64,000 nt of DNA from Hymenobacter sp. GOD-10R (GTDB lineage: Bacteria > Bacteroidota > Bacteroidia > Cytophagales > Hymenobacteraceae). The first letter of the stretch is position 1. Every line of letters begins with the position of its first letter. Both the position numbers and the translations under genes were made by a program. The stretch is taken from positions 3,438,501 through 3,502,500 of the forward strand of contig NZ_CP141184.1 in the NCBI RefSeq assembly GCF_035609205.1, read 5' to 3'. The notes beneath the pieces were generated by a model. The model was not told the DNA's origin and did no database searches. It saw only the letters and a program-made list of their open reading frames with translations. This document shows positions 45,335 through 52,736 of the stretch, in pieces.

Positions 45335-45910
45335 ATGAAGCACGATAAGCTAAGTTTAATTGGTCAGCGCATCCAGGAGTTGCGCAAAGCGAAAAAGATG
45401 AGTTTGCGCGAGCTAGCCAAGCGCAGCGACCTGTCGGTGGGGCTGCTCTCCAAGATTGAAAACTTCCGCACTGTACCCTCGCTTTCGGTGCTCGTAGCCA
45501 TTGCCAACGCCCTGGAAGTCGACGTATCGGTGTTGGTAAAGAACATCAACGGCGAAACGGCGGCGTCTTACTTGCTGGTGCGCGCAGAAGAAGGAGAACT
45601 AGAAAAGCGCGACGATTCTAAAGGGCTGCTTTACAAATACCTGTTGTCGCAGGACCTAGCCAGCTACAGCTTGCGCGTCAATGAAGTGCTGATTAGCCCC
45701 CACACGTACCGCAAGCCGCTCTCAACGAATGCCTTGGAACTCATTCACGTGCTGGAAGGCGCCGTGCAATATGGCTTCAAGGAAGGCGAAGTGCACCTAG
45801 CTCCTGGCGATACGCTCTACTTCGATGGCATCCAAGCGCACTCAGTTCGCAACGATACTGAGCAGACCGCCCGCCTGTTTAAAGTTTACTTACTGCGCCA
45901 TAATGAGTAA
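45335..45910 (+). CDS. XRE-family regulator with cupin sensor domain
   Basis: 191 residues from the ATG at 45335 (MKHDKLSLIGQRI); an earlier in-frame ATG at 45302 adds 11 residues with no homologous counterpart. The N-terminal helix-turn-helix spans IGQRIQELRKAKKMSLRELAKRSDLSVGLLSKIENFRTVPSLSVL; the C-terminal cupin barrel includes LELIHVLEGAVQYGF, LAPGDTLYFDG and HSVRN. Such regulators sense small metabolites. Between the phosphonatase-like hydrolase and the FAD oxidoreductase it is the obvious candidate local regulator of the phosphonate locus. Confidence 0.9.
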   Translation: MKHDKLSLIGQRIQELRKAKKMSLRELAKRSDLSVGLLSKIENFRTVPSLSVLVAIANALEVDVSVLVKNINGETAASYLLVRAEEGELEKRDDSKGLLYKYLLSQDLASYSLRVNEVLISPHTYRKPLSTNALELIHVLEGAVQYGFKEGEVHLAPGDTLYFDGIQAHSVRNDTEQTARLFKVYLLRHNE

Positions 45911-45945
45911 GCCCTTATCCTGAGAGCCCCATTGACAAAGAGCAC

Positions 45946-46050
45946 GTCCTTTCGACCAACGGGAGAAATCTTGCGTGCTGATGCTGGCTTAGTAAACCTG
46001 ATGAGTGGACTACCTTGGCACGCGAGATTTCTCCCGTTGGTCGAAATGAC
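45946..46050. repeat. 33-bp inverted repeat after the regulator gene
   Basis: Arms 45946-45978 and 46018-46050 (GTCCTTTCGACC...GCGTGC) pair with two mismatches around a 39-base centre. Same 26-base skeleton as the repeats at 27132 and 39985. Located between the XRE-cupin and FAD oxidoreductase genes. Confidence 0.93.
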
Positions 46051-46207
46051 CACCTAGCTAGGCTATGCTCTTCGGGCTACTTGTTAGCCCCCGCTTTCCT
46101 ATCAGCCCGGCTAACCCTTAAAAATAACGTATTCGTAACCAGCAGCTATGTTTCATACCAGTTAACATTCTGTAGGTTTAGCGACTGATATAGCTAGCTG
46201 GGAAGCC

Positions 46208-47386
46208 ATGAACAACACATACGATCTGATTATTGTGGGGGCGGGTGCCTTGGGTACTTTTCACGCGTACTTCGCCTTGCAACGCGGGCTGCGAGTCCTA
46301 CTATTGGAGAAAGACGCACAACCGATGGAAGCCACAGTACGCAACTTTGGCCAGATCATTCCGTCGGGCATGTCGGAGGATGAGTGGTTCGACTACGCCC
46401 GCGTGAGCCTCGCTACGTACAAGGCCATTCAGGCGGAACACGATATTTCCATTCGACCCAACGGCTCCCTGTACCTAGCTTCCTCACCGATGGAAATGCA
46501 GGTATTGGAAGAAAAGCACGACCGATACAAAGCCCTTGGCTACGCCTCGCAGGTACTCACGGCTGCGCAGTGCCGGCAGCGGCTACCCGCCGTCCGCACC
46601 GATTACTGCGCCGGCGGCCTCTTGTTCGAGCAGGAAGTCACGGCCGAGCCCGACCAGATGATTCACCGGCTGCTGGCGTATTTGGTAGAACGTTGGAACC
46701 TAGTTTATCGGCCCGCGACGCCGGTGCGGGAGGTAAAGGCGGGCTCAGGCAGTTGCGAAGTATTCGACACCCTAGGTGGTCGCTACGCGGCGGCGCAGGT
46801 GCTAGTGTGCAGCGGCCGCGACTCTAAGTTTCTGTTTCCGGAAGTGTTTGCGGCGAGCGACTTACAATTGTGCAAGCTGCAGATGCTGGCGACCTATCCT
46901 CTGCCCCAAATACACCTGCCCGGCTCTATTCTGACAGGCTTATCCATCCGACGCTACTACGCCTTTAAAAGCTGTCCCTCCTTTCCGCTGCTGCGCCCGG
47001 AAGAAGTTGAGCCAGCACTGCGCCAGTGGGGTATTCACCTGCTGTTCAAACAAGCCGTAGATGGCTCCATTATCATCGGCGACACCCACGAATACGCCGA
47101 CCTCGCGGCTTCTGACACCCTGGACTTCAACAACTCCGACCAGCTCAACCAGCTGATGCTCACGGAAGCCCGCCGCATCCTCGACCTCCCCGATTGGCGC
47201 ATGCAGCGCGCCTGGAATGGCTATTACACCCAGAGTAAGTCGCAGGAAATCTTCCAGCATTCCCCCGATCCGCGCATTCACATCATCACCGGCATCGGCG
47301 GCAAAGGAATGACTACGGCCTGCGGTTTTGCCCAACACAACGTAGCCCAGCTCGGCCTAGGTCGCTTGCAGCCGCTGGCAAATTAG
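46208..47386 (+). CDS. FAD-dependent oxidoreductase (TIGR03364 type), probable aminophosphonate oxidase
   Basis: 392 residues, cytoplasmic. N-terminal Rossmann FAD motif YDLIIVGAGALGT with the acidic end LLLEKD, then VRNFGQIIPSG, close to the RNFG signature of the TIGR03364 family; GGLLFEQEVTAEPDQM and the C-terminal FAD contact ITGIGGKGMT follow. DAO-fold enzymes oxidatively deaminate amines. This family is proposed to deaminate or demethylate aminophosphonates, feeding aldehydes to TIGR03351 phosphonatase-like hydrolases, and such a gene sits 985 bases away. A promoter-like TAGGTTTA lies at 46173-46180, so it may have its own transcript. Confidence 0.85.
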   Translation: MNNTYDLIIVGAGALGTFHAYFALQRGLRVLLLEKDAQPMEATVRNFGQIIPSGMSEDEWFDYARVSLATYKAIQAEHDISIRPNGSLYLASSPMEMQVLEEKHDRYKALGYASQVLTAAQCRQRLPAVRTDYCAGGLLFEQEVTAEPDQMIHRLLAYLVERWNLVYRPATPVREVKAGSGSCEVFDTLGGRYAAAQVLVCSGRDSKFLFPEVFAASDLQLCKLQMLATYPLPQIHLPGSILTGLSIRRYYAFKSCPSFPLLRPEEVEPALRQWGIHLLFKQAVDGSIIIGDTHEYADLAASDTLDFNNSDQLNQLMLTEARRILDLPDWRMQRAWNGYYTQSKSQEIFQHSPDPRIHIITGIGGKGMTTACGFAQHNVAQLGLGRLQPLAN

Positions 47387-47514
47387 TTACCCTTTTACCA
47401 ACTTAGAAGTAACCGTTAGTAGCCGCCGCGGCAGAGACTGGCGGAGCGTGCCGAGGCTAGGTAGTTGTACTGCCATGCAGGGCGCGGGGCTGTGCCTGGT
47501 TAGGGCGCGAACGT

Positions 47515-47539
47515 AGATTCCTCACGCGAATAGAATGAC
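47515..47539. repeat. Solitary degenerate arm of the intergenic hairpin family
   Basis: AGATTCCTCACGCG...GAATGAC is the reverse complement of a GTCATTC...GGAATCT arm like that at 39985, one base short and without a partner arm. It looks like a relic. Confidence 0.6.
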
Positions 47540-47634
47540 AGCCGTACTTTTCTTCAATATTTGTACTCGCACTACTTCGAGGTCTGTCACAACCTAGTTT
47601 GCGCAGGCTCTACGTTCCTCCGTTTTCTTTTCTC

Positions 47635-48252
47635 ATGGCTCTTATTATTCCCGTGCTCGTGCGCGGCATCAACAACCTTTCAGACGCCCGCTACTGCGCC
47701 GGCATGGGCGCCGATGGTCTTATCTTCACCCTCGACCCTAGCTTGCCGGGCGCCGTCGACGTGGCTACCGTGAAAGAGCTAGCCGGCTGGGTCGCCGGCG
47801 TGGAGCTGATTGGGGAGTTTAGTGCCACGCTGCCGGTGTCAGAAATCAACCGACTTGTGGAAGAATGCGGCTTGCAGCGGGTGGCTTTGCGGCAGCCACC
47901 TACCAGTCCGTTGAGTGTACCCGTTCTGTTGCACGTACCACTGTATCTTCTGTTCGATAAGCGCTTCACAGAGGAAACGCGCGCTCAGTATACAGCCTTG
48001 TTCCCAGCTGGCTTTGCTCTAACGTCCACGCTCGACTCCACCCTCTCTGACGAGCAAGCAGCGACTTTGGCTAGCATCGCTAAGCACACGCCTCTGTGGT
48101 TGCGTGACGCCATCACCCCTGCTAGTTTACCTACTTTGCTAACGCAAGTTCGCCCCGCGGGACTCGTGCTGGAAGGCGGTGACGAAATCAAACCCGGCCT
48201 GCGCGACTTCACGGAGCTGGAAGCTGTGTTTGAAGCGCTAGAGGAAGAATAA
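47635..48252 (+). CDS. TrpF-like (phosphoribosylanthranilate isomerase fold) protein lacking the catalytic Cys
   Basis: 205 residues from the ATG at 47635 (MALIIPVLVRGIN); the frame from 47599 adds 12 residues. The N terminus follows the TrpF pattern (VKVCGIT..DA..A...GAD..GFIF) as VLVRGINNLSDARYCAGMGADGLIFTL, with Arg where TrpF has its catalytic Cys. The C-terminal LVLEGGDEIKPGLRDF resembles the phosphate-gripping end of TrpF (LSGG...PG..D). The barrel is thus kept, but isomerase activity is doubtful. No trp genes are nearby, so it is probably a diverged paralogue of unknown function. A terminator follows. Confidence 0.7.
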   Translation: MALIIPVLVRGINNLSDARYCAGMGADGLIFTLDPSLPGAVDVATVKELAGWVAGVELIGEFSATLPVSEINRLVEECGLQRVALRQPPTSPLSVPVLLHVPLYLLFDKRFTEETRAQYTALFPAGFALTSTLDSTLSDEQAATLASIAKHTPLWLRDAITPASLPTLLTQVRPAGLVLEGGDEIKPGLRDFTELEAVFEALEEE

Positions 48253-48270
48253 CCGCGCAAGTTGTTTGTA

Positions 48271-48322
48271 CAAAAAAGCCTGCGGGCGCCAACTACTATA
48301 GCTTGGCGCCGCAGGCTTTGTG
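48271..48322. terminator. Bidirectional terminator between the TrpF-like gene and trmB
   Basis: Stem AAAGCCTGCGGGCGCCAA / TTGGCGCCGCAGGCTTT with one bulge, A run before and T-rich after, in a convergent gap. Confidence 0.82.
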
Positions 48323-48347
48323 CATTTCTATGTTTTCTGAATGCGAC

Positions 48348-49010
48348 CTAGGTCAAGGTAAACTGCACGTATTTAATGGGAATACCCTCGGCGCGGAAGC
48401 GGCGCTCGTAGTGCGTCTGGATGTCTTCGGCGTGGGGCAGCAGCTCGGGCGTGGCGTAGAGGTCTTTCGTATGAGCCAGCACCGTGGCACCGGGGCGCTG
48501 CTGCACGGTTTCGAGGGTAAAATCGAACAGCGGCTCGTTGTCGGTTTTGAGGTGCACCAGGCCGCCGGGGCGTAGCACCTGCTGATACAGGTTGAGGAAG
48601 CGTGGCGAAGTCAGGCGGCGCTTGATGTCCCGGTCGCGGGGGCGCGGGTCGGGGAACGTCACCCAGATTTCGCTCAGCTCGCCGGGGGCGAAATGGTGGA
48701 GTAGCGTTTCAGCGCGTGTGCGCACGAAGCCTACGTTCGTCAGTTTTAGCTCCTCGGCGCGGGTGCTACCAATCCAGATCCGGTCGCCCTTGATATCAAG
48801 CCCGAGAAAGTTGCGCTCCGGATAGCGCGCGGCCAGGCCCACGGTGTAGTCGCCTTTGCCGCAGCCCATTTCCAGAGTAATCGGGTTTTCGTTATGAAAG
48901 AACTCCTGTTGCCAGCGGCCACCTAGCTGCTCGTAGGTGGGCTTGCCGGGTTCTACAATATCGGCGCGCTCTGCGTTATGGGCGAAGCGCTGCAATTTCA
49001 CTCGACTCAA
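48348..49010 (-). CDS. trmB: tRNA (guanine-N7)-methyltransferase TrmB
   Basis: 220 residues. SAM-binding motif I EMGCGKGDY, LGLDIKGDRIWIG, the TrmB signature VTFPDPRPRDRDIKRRLTSPRFL and VHLKTDNEPLFDF. It methylates G46 in the variable loop of tRNAs in the cytoplasm. Length is normal. It is the last gene of a - strand run starting with folC and the TonB genes; a 71-base gap separates it from folC. Confidence 0.95.
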   Translation of the reverse strand: MSRVKLQRFAHNAERADIVEPGKPTYEQLGGRWQQEFFHNENPITLEMGCGKGDYTVGLAARYPERNFLGLDIKGDRIWIGSTRAEELKLTNVGFVRTRAETLLHHFAPGELSEIWVTFPDPRPRDRDIKRRLTSPRFLNLYQQVLRPGGLVHLKTDNEPLFDFTLETVQQRPGATVLAHTKDLYATPELLPHAEDIQTHYERRFRAEGIPIKYVQFTLT

Positions 49011-49081
49011 GGGTATTGACTGGTTAAATGGTTAATTGTTGCTTGCTGTTGGGCCACAGCCTTCTGCGGGCTAGGTCGCTC

Positions 49082-50389
49082 TCACGTGTACAACTCCTCT
49101 ACCTCGGCCACCACAAAGGTACTACCGCCGATAAATACCACATCATCTGGTCCAGCCGCTTCCCGGGCCGCTTGCACCGCCGCTGGCACCGGACCATACA
49201 CGTCGCCGTGCAGCCCCACGGCGCCCGCCTGCTTCGCCAGCTCCAGGGCAGGCAAAGCGCGGGGAATATCGGCTTGGCAGAAATAATAAATGGCATCGGT
49301 GGGCAGCAGCGTGAGCATCTTGCTCACGTCTTTGTCATTCACCACGCCCAACACAAAGTGCAAGCGCTGGCGCGGAATCCGAGCCAGCTGCGCCGTCACG
49401 AATCGCAGTCCCGCTTCATTGTGCCCCGTATCGCAGACGACCAAGGGTCGCCGACCTAGGATGGTCCAGCGGCCGCGGAAGCCGGTGAGGCGGCGCACGT
49501 CGCGCAAGCCCACACGCACAGCCGCCTCCGGCAGTTGGAAGCCTTGCCGCCGCAGCTCGTCAACAACGGCCAACACACCCGGCAAGTTCAAGCGCTGGTA
49601 GTCGCCCACCAAACCTAGGTCCACATCCTCCAAATACGGCACCCCCAGTCGCGCGATACGCAGCCGCTGCATGGCCACATCGGGCCGGGTCGGCATAGCC
49701 TCCTCGGCGTGATAAAGCACGTCGGCAAACACCAACGGCGCTTTCTCTTCCCGCGCTTTTTGCTCAAACACCGCCACTACTTCTTCCTGCCGCTGACTTA
49801 CTATCACGGGCACGCCAGGCTTGATGATACCAGCTTTTTCCGCCGCAATTTCTGGCAATGTGTTGCCCAGAATGGCTTGGTGGTCAAAGCTGATGTTGGT
49901 GATGAGCGACACCAGCGGCGTGATGATGTTGGTAGAATCCAGCCTACCTCCTAGCCCAACCTCCACAATGGCCACATCCACTTGCTGCTCGGCAAAGTAC
50001 GAGTACGCCAGTGCCACGCACATTTCAAAAAAGGAGGGCTGCACCTGCTCAAACAACGGACGCCACTTTTCCACCCATTGCACCAAGTAATCTGGGGCTA
50101 GGTCCTGGCCGTCGATTTTGATGCGCTCAGTGAACTCGCGCAGGTGGGGCGAGGTATACAAGCCCACCCGGTAGCCGGCCGCCTGCAACACGGCCGCTAG
50201 CAGGTTGGAGCTGCTGCCCTTGCCGTTCGTGCCCGCCACGTGCACTGCCCGAAACTTCCGCTCCGGGTGCCCCATGGCTTCGGCCAAGGCTTCGGTATTC
50301 GCGAGCCCTGGCTTAAACCCGGCCGCGCCCACGCGCTGAAACATCGGCAGCTGTTGGTAGAGGTAAGCGAGGGTTTCGGCGTAGTTCAT
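49082..50389 (-). CDS. folC: Bifunctional folylpolyglutamate/dihydrofolate synthase
   Basis: 435 residues. Mur-ligase-like: ATP loop HVAGTNGKGSSSN, the folate-binding YTSPHLREFTERI, VGLGGRLDSTN, NISFDHQAILG and a C-terminal CDTGHNEAGL domain. It adds glutamate to dihydropteroate and polyglutamylates folates. FolC next to the TonB/ExbBD operon is a familiar Bacteroidota arrangement. A hairpin in the 119-base gap upstream separates it from tonB. Confidence 0.96.
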   Translation of the reverse strand: MNYAETLAYLYQQLPMFQRVGAAGFKPGLANTEALAEAMGHPERKFRAVHVAGTNGKGSSSNLLAAVLQAAGYRVGLYTSPHLREFTERIKIDGQDLAPDYLVQWVEKWRPLFEQVQPSFFEMCVALAYSYFAEQQVDVAIVEVGLGGRLDSTNIITPLVSLITNISFDHQAILGNTLPEIAAEKAGIIKPGVPVIVSQRQEEVVAVFEQKAREEKAPLVFADVLYHAEEAMPTRPDVAMQRLRIARLGVPYLEDVDLGLVGDYQRLNLPGVLAVVDELRRQGFQLPEAAVRVGLRDVRRLTGFRGRWTILGRRPLVVCDTGHNEAGLRFVTAQLARIPRQRLHFVLGVVNDKDVSKMLTLLPTDAIYYFCQADIPRALPALELAKQAGAVGLHGDVYGPVPAAVQAAREAAGPDDVVFIGGSTFVVAEVEELYT

Positions 50390-50453
50390 ACGAGTAGAGG
50401 CACAAAAGTCTGAATCAACAAGCTGCGGGCAAGCCGCGGTTGAAGTATTATAA

Positions 50454-50489
50454 CAACGCCGCCGACCGGAAGTCCAGTCGGCGGCGTTG
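50454..50489 (-). terminator. Hairpin between tonB-like gene and folC
   Basis: Perfect 13-bp stem CAACGCCGCCGAC / GTCGGCGGCGTTG with a ten-base loop, just after the TonB-like stop. Read on the - strand it is followed by TTATAATA rather than a clear T run, so it may be a partial terminator. Confidence 0.55.
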
Positions 50490-50508
50490 CAAAAGTAAGT
50501 AGTCGACG

Positions 50509-51432
50509 TTAATGGGAACCGATTACGTAAACAATGGTGCCCGTCGCGCCACCGGAGCCCGAGGCTACCCGCTTGAAGGTGGCTTTACGCTGCACCATGT
50601 CGCGGTAGAAGTTGGCAACCTGGGGCGACACCGTAGTCGATACCACCGTTACGTTGTCGACGTTGCCGTCCTCGTCAATCTTGATGCGGAGCACCACGCG
50701 GCCGCTTTCACTGGATGGGTCCTGGTCGCGGGGGCGGTTTTCGAAGGCCCAACCAGGCATGTTCAACGCTCCATTTCCCGAACCGGGGCTACTACCACTG
50801 CCGCCGCTGCCAGGTTTGCCGTACAGGGCCTTGGCGTCGAGCGAACCGTTTGGGTCACCCTGGTCACCCACTGCGCCGGGTCGGTCGCCGTTGTTGTTGC
50901 CGGTAGGCATGTTGCTAGTGCCATTCACGCCGTTGCCGCCACCACTGGCAGTCCCGCGGGGCGTGTAGAGCGTGCGGGCCTTCTCCACGGGTTTCGGCGG
51001 CGCAGGTGTTTCGGCTACCACAGGCCGGGTTTCGCGCACCACCTCTTTCGGCGGCGACGACTTCTCCACGGGCGGCACTTTCACCGGGGCGTCTTCCGCC
51101 TCGCTGGTGATTACCTTTTCATCGGCTGGGGGCGTACGCACCGCTGGTTGCGGCGTGGCCGCCGCTACGGCCTTTGGCTGCGGATTAGGGTTGGCAGCCG
51201 GCGGGCGGCTATCCTCCAGGTTTTTGGAGTCGTTGGCGGGAGCTAGGCTCTGAATGTCGCCGGAGCCGGCTTCGTCTACGCCGTAGTTGAGCTCCACGCC
51301 GTCGCCACCTAGAGTATCGAGGGGCGGATCGGGGCCTTTGAACACAGTAAAAATGAATACCGCCGCCAGCGCCAGGTGAATAATCACCGTGCCGATCATG
51401 GCCTCGCGGCGGTGCTCTTCGCGGTATTCCAT
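50509..51432 (-). CDS. TonB-like energy-transducing protein
   Basis: 307 residues. A short cytoplasmic N terminus (MEYREEHRREAMIG), one transmembrane helix (TVIIHLALAAVFIFTVF), a long Pro/Ala/Lys- then Gly/Ser/Asn-rich periplasmic span (about 45-215), and a C-terminal TonB-like domain with SGRVVLRIKIDEDGNVDNV and an RKATFKRV end. It couples proton-motive force from ExbB/ExbD to outer-membrane receptors such as SusC. The order exbB-exbD-tonB on this strand supports the assignment. Confidence 0.88.
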   Translation of the reverse strand: MEYREEHRREAMIGTVIIHLALAAVFIFTVFKGPDPPLDTLGGDGVELNYGVDEAGSGDIQSLAPANDSKNLEDSRPPAANPNPQPKAVAAATPQPAVRTPPADEKVITSEAEDAPVKVPPVEKSSPPKEVVRETRPVVAETPAPPKPVEKARTLYTPRGTASGGGNGVNGTSNMPTGNNNGDRPGAVGDQGDPNGSLDAKALYGKPGSGGSGSSPGSGNGALNMPGWAFENRPRDQDPSSESGRVVLRIKIDEDGNVDNVTVVSTTVSPQVANFYRDMVQRKATFKRVASGSGGATGTIVYVIGSH

Positions 51433-51533
51433 TGGTTTTGATTTGTTTGTTTTGGTTGTTGGCTTTCGCTTGACTTGCCTGTGGAAGTTAGCAAGCGCTA
51501 AAAACCTAGGTCAGGCAAACAGCCAGCAACTAC

Positions 51534-51938
51534 TTATGCCTTCTGCTGGGCCTGCGTAGCCATTACCATTTTAATCTTGAGCCGGTTGCCTATTTCCAGA
51601 ATATCTACCAGCTTCTGCACGTTCAACGAGGCATCGACGCGCAGTACAGCAGTTGGGCTTTCCAGCCCCTGTACTTTCTGCGCTAAAGCGGGCTCTAGCG
51701 TTTCTGGGGTTACGGGCACTTTGTCCAAGAAATACTGCCCCGCGGCATTCACCGAGATGGTAATGGGCTGCTTCATGGCCTGCTTGCCCGAGCGGGCATT
51801 GGGCAGCATGAGCTTGATAATGTTGGGGTTGACCATCGTCGAAACGATTAGGAAGAATAACATCAGGAAGAACATGATGTCATTCATCGAGCTGGTCTCT
51901 ACGTGCGAGGAAAGCTTACGACGCCGGGAAAGATTCAT
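51534..51938 (-). CDS. ExbD/TolR-family proton-channel subunit
   Basis: 134 residues. One N-terminal membrane helix after a basic start (MNLSRRRKLSSHVETSSMND, then IMFFLMLFFLIVSTM) and the periplasmic ExbD fold with ITISVNAAGQYFLDKVPV and LRVDASLNVQKLVDIL. The conserved proton-path Asp is in SMNDIMFF. It works with the ExbB-like protein encoded 89 bases upstream and the TonB-like protein downstream. Confidence 0.93.
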   Translation of the reverse strand: MNLSRRRKLSSHVETSSMNDIMFFLMLFFLIVSTMVNPNIIKLMLPNARSGKQAMKQPITISVNAAGQYFLDKVPVTPETLEPALAQKVQGLESPTAVLRVDASLNVQKLVDILEIGNRLKIKMVMATQAQQKA

Positions 51939-51951
51939 GGCTAAATGATGA

Positions 51952-52021
51952 GTGACTGAGTAGCGGAGTGACTGAGTGAGGTTCTTTAACGATTCACTTA
52001 GTCACTCCGCTACTCAGTCAC
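51952..52021. repeat. 28-bp inverted repeat between exbB and exbD
   Basis: Arms 51952-51979 and 51994-52021 pair with one mismatch around a 14-base loop. Each arm itself contains repeated GTGACT/GAGT words. Being inside an operon it may tune the ExbB:ExbD ratio through mRNA stability; this is inference. Confidence 0.93.
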
Positions 52022-52027
52022 CCAGTT

Positions 52028-52735
52028 TTAATTGTCCTGAAGAATATCCATGAACTCGATAGCCGAGTTTTCCATCCGGAATACGAGGCGCTCGACCATG
52101 ATGCTGAGCCAGTGATAACCCACGTGGGCGATAATACCGACGATGAGGCCAGCCGCCGAAGTTACCATCTTGGTGTACAAACCACCCGAAATTTGGGCGA
52201 TACCGAAGTCACCAGTAGTGCTGATGGCGTAGAAAATCTTGATAACCCCAATGATGGTACCCACGAAGCCAAGCATAGGCGCAATACCGGCGATGATACC
52301 GAGGATGCTGATGTTCTTTTCCAGCCTCGCTACTTCTACCTTGCCCACGTTTTCCACGCTAGCTTCAATATCCTTGAGCGGCAGACCAATGCGGCGAATG
52401 CCTTTCTCGATCATGCGGGCTAGCGGCGAAGGGTTCTGTGCGCAGAGTAGCTTGGCGCCTTGCAGATCCCCTTTCACCATCAGTCCGCGGATGCCCGCCA
52501 TGAAGGAATCGGGGTTTACCGCGGCGCGCCGAATGGTGATGTAGCGCTCAATGATGACGTAAATGGAAATGAACGAGAGCAGGAAGATGGGCACCATAAT
52601 CCAGCCCCCTTGCAAAATCAAATCGATAAGCGACAGTCCGGGCGTAGCAGCTGCTTGGGCGTTAGCCGCCACGGCGGCCGTATCGGCGGGAGCAGTAGTA
52701 GCAGCGGTGGTAATCTGCAATAAGAGAGAGGTCAT
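52028..52735 (-). CDS. MotA/TolQ/ExbB-family proton-channel protein
   Basis: 235 residues. An Ala/Thr-rich N-terminal stretch, then three membrane helices: GGWIMVPIFLLSFISIYVII, the NISILGIIAGIAPMLGFVGTIIGVIKIF region, and YTKMVTSAAGLIVGIIAHVGYHWL. IAPMLGFVGTI is the core ExbB/TolQ motif. It forms the proton channel with ExbD. The start lies one base after the stop of the HU/SPOR gene, so the two are translationally close. Confidence 0.95.
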   Translation of the reverse strand: MTSLLLQITTAATTAPADTAAVAANAQAAATPGLSLIDLILQGGWIMVPIFLLSFISIYVIIERYITIRRAAVNPDSFMAGIRGLMVKGDLQGAKLLCAQNPSPLARMIEKGIRRIGLPLKDIEASVENVGKVEVARLEKNISILGIIAGIAPMLGFVGTIIGVIKIFYAISTTGDFGIAQISGGLYTKMVTSAAGLIVGIIAHVGYHWLSIMVERLVFRMENSAIEFMDILQDN

Positions 52736-52736
52736 G

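Noticed and set aside
27132..46050. Long inverted repeats read as insertion sequences or integron sites
   Set aside because: No transposase, integrase or target duplication is visible; loops are short and non-coding. Hairpin repeats fit better.
35761..46166. GTTAAC hexamer in three promoter regions of the phosphonate locus (35761, 45240, 46161) as a common operator
   Set aside because: The same hexamer also occurs at unrelated gaps (for example near 25595 and 29967) and is expected several times by chance in 64 kb.
49028..49459. A 143-codon + strand frame opposite folC
   Set aside because: Lies mostly antisense to folC and has no recognisable domain.
50512..51246. A 244-codon + strand frame opposite the TonB-like gene
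   Set aside because: Antisense to the low-complexity Pro/Gly-rich TonB linker, which easily gives long open frames on the other strand.
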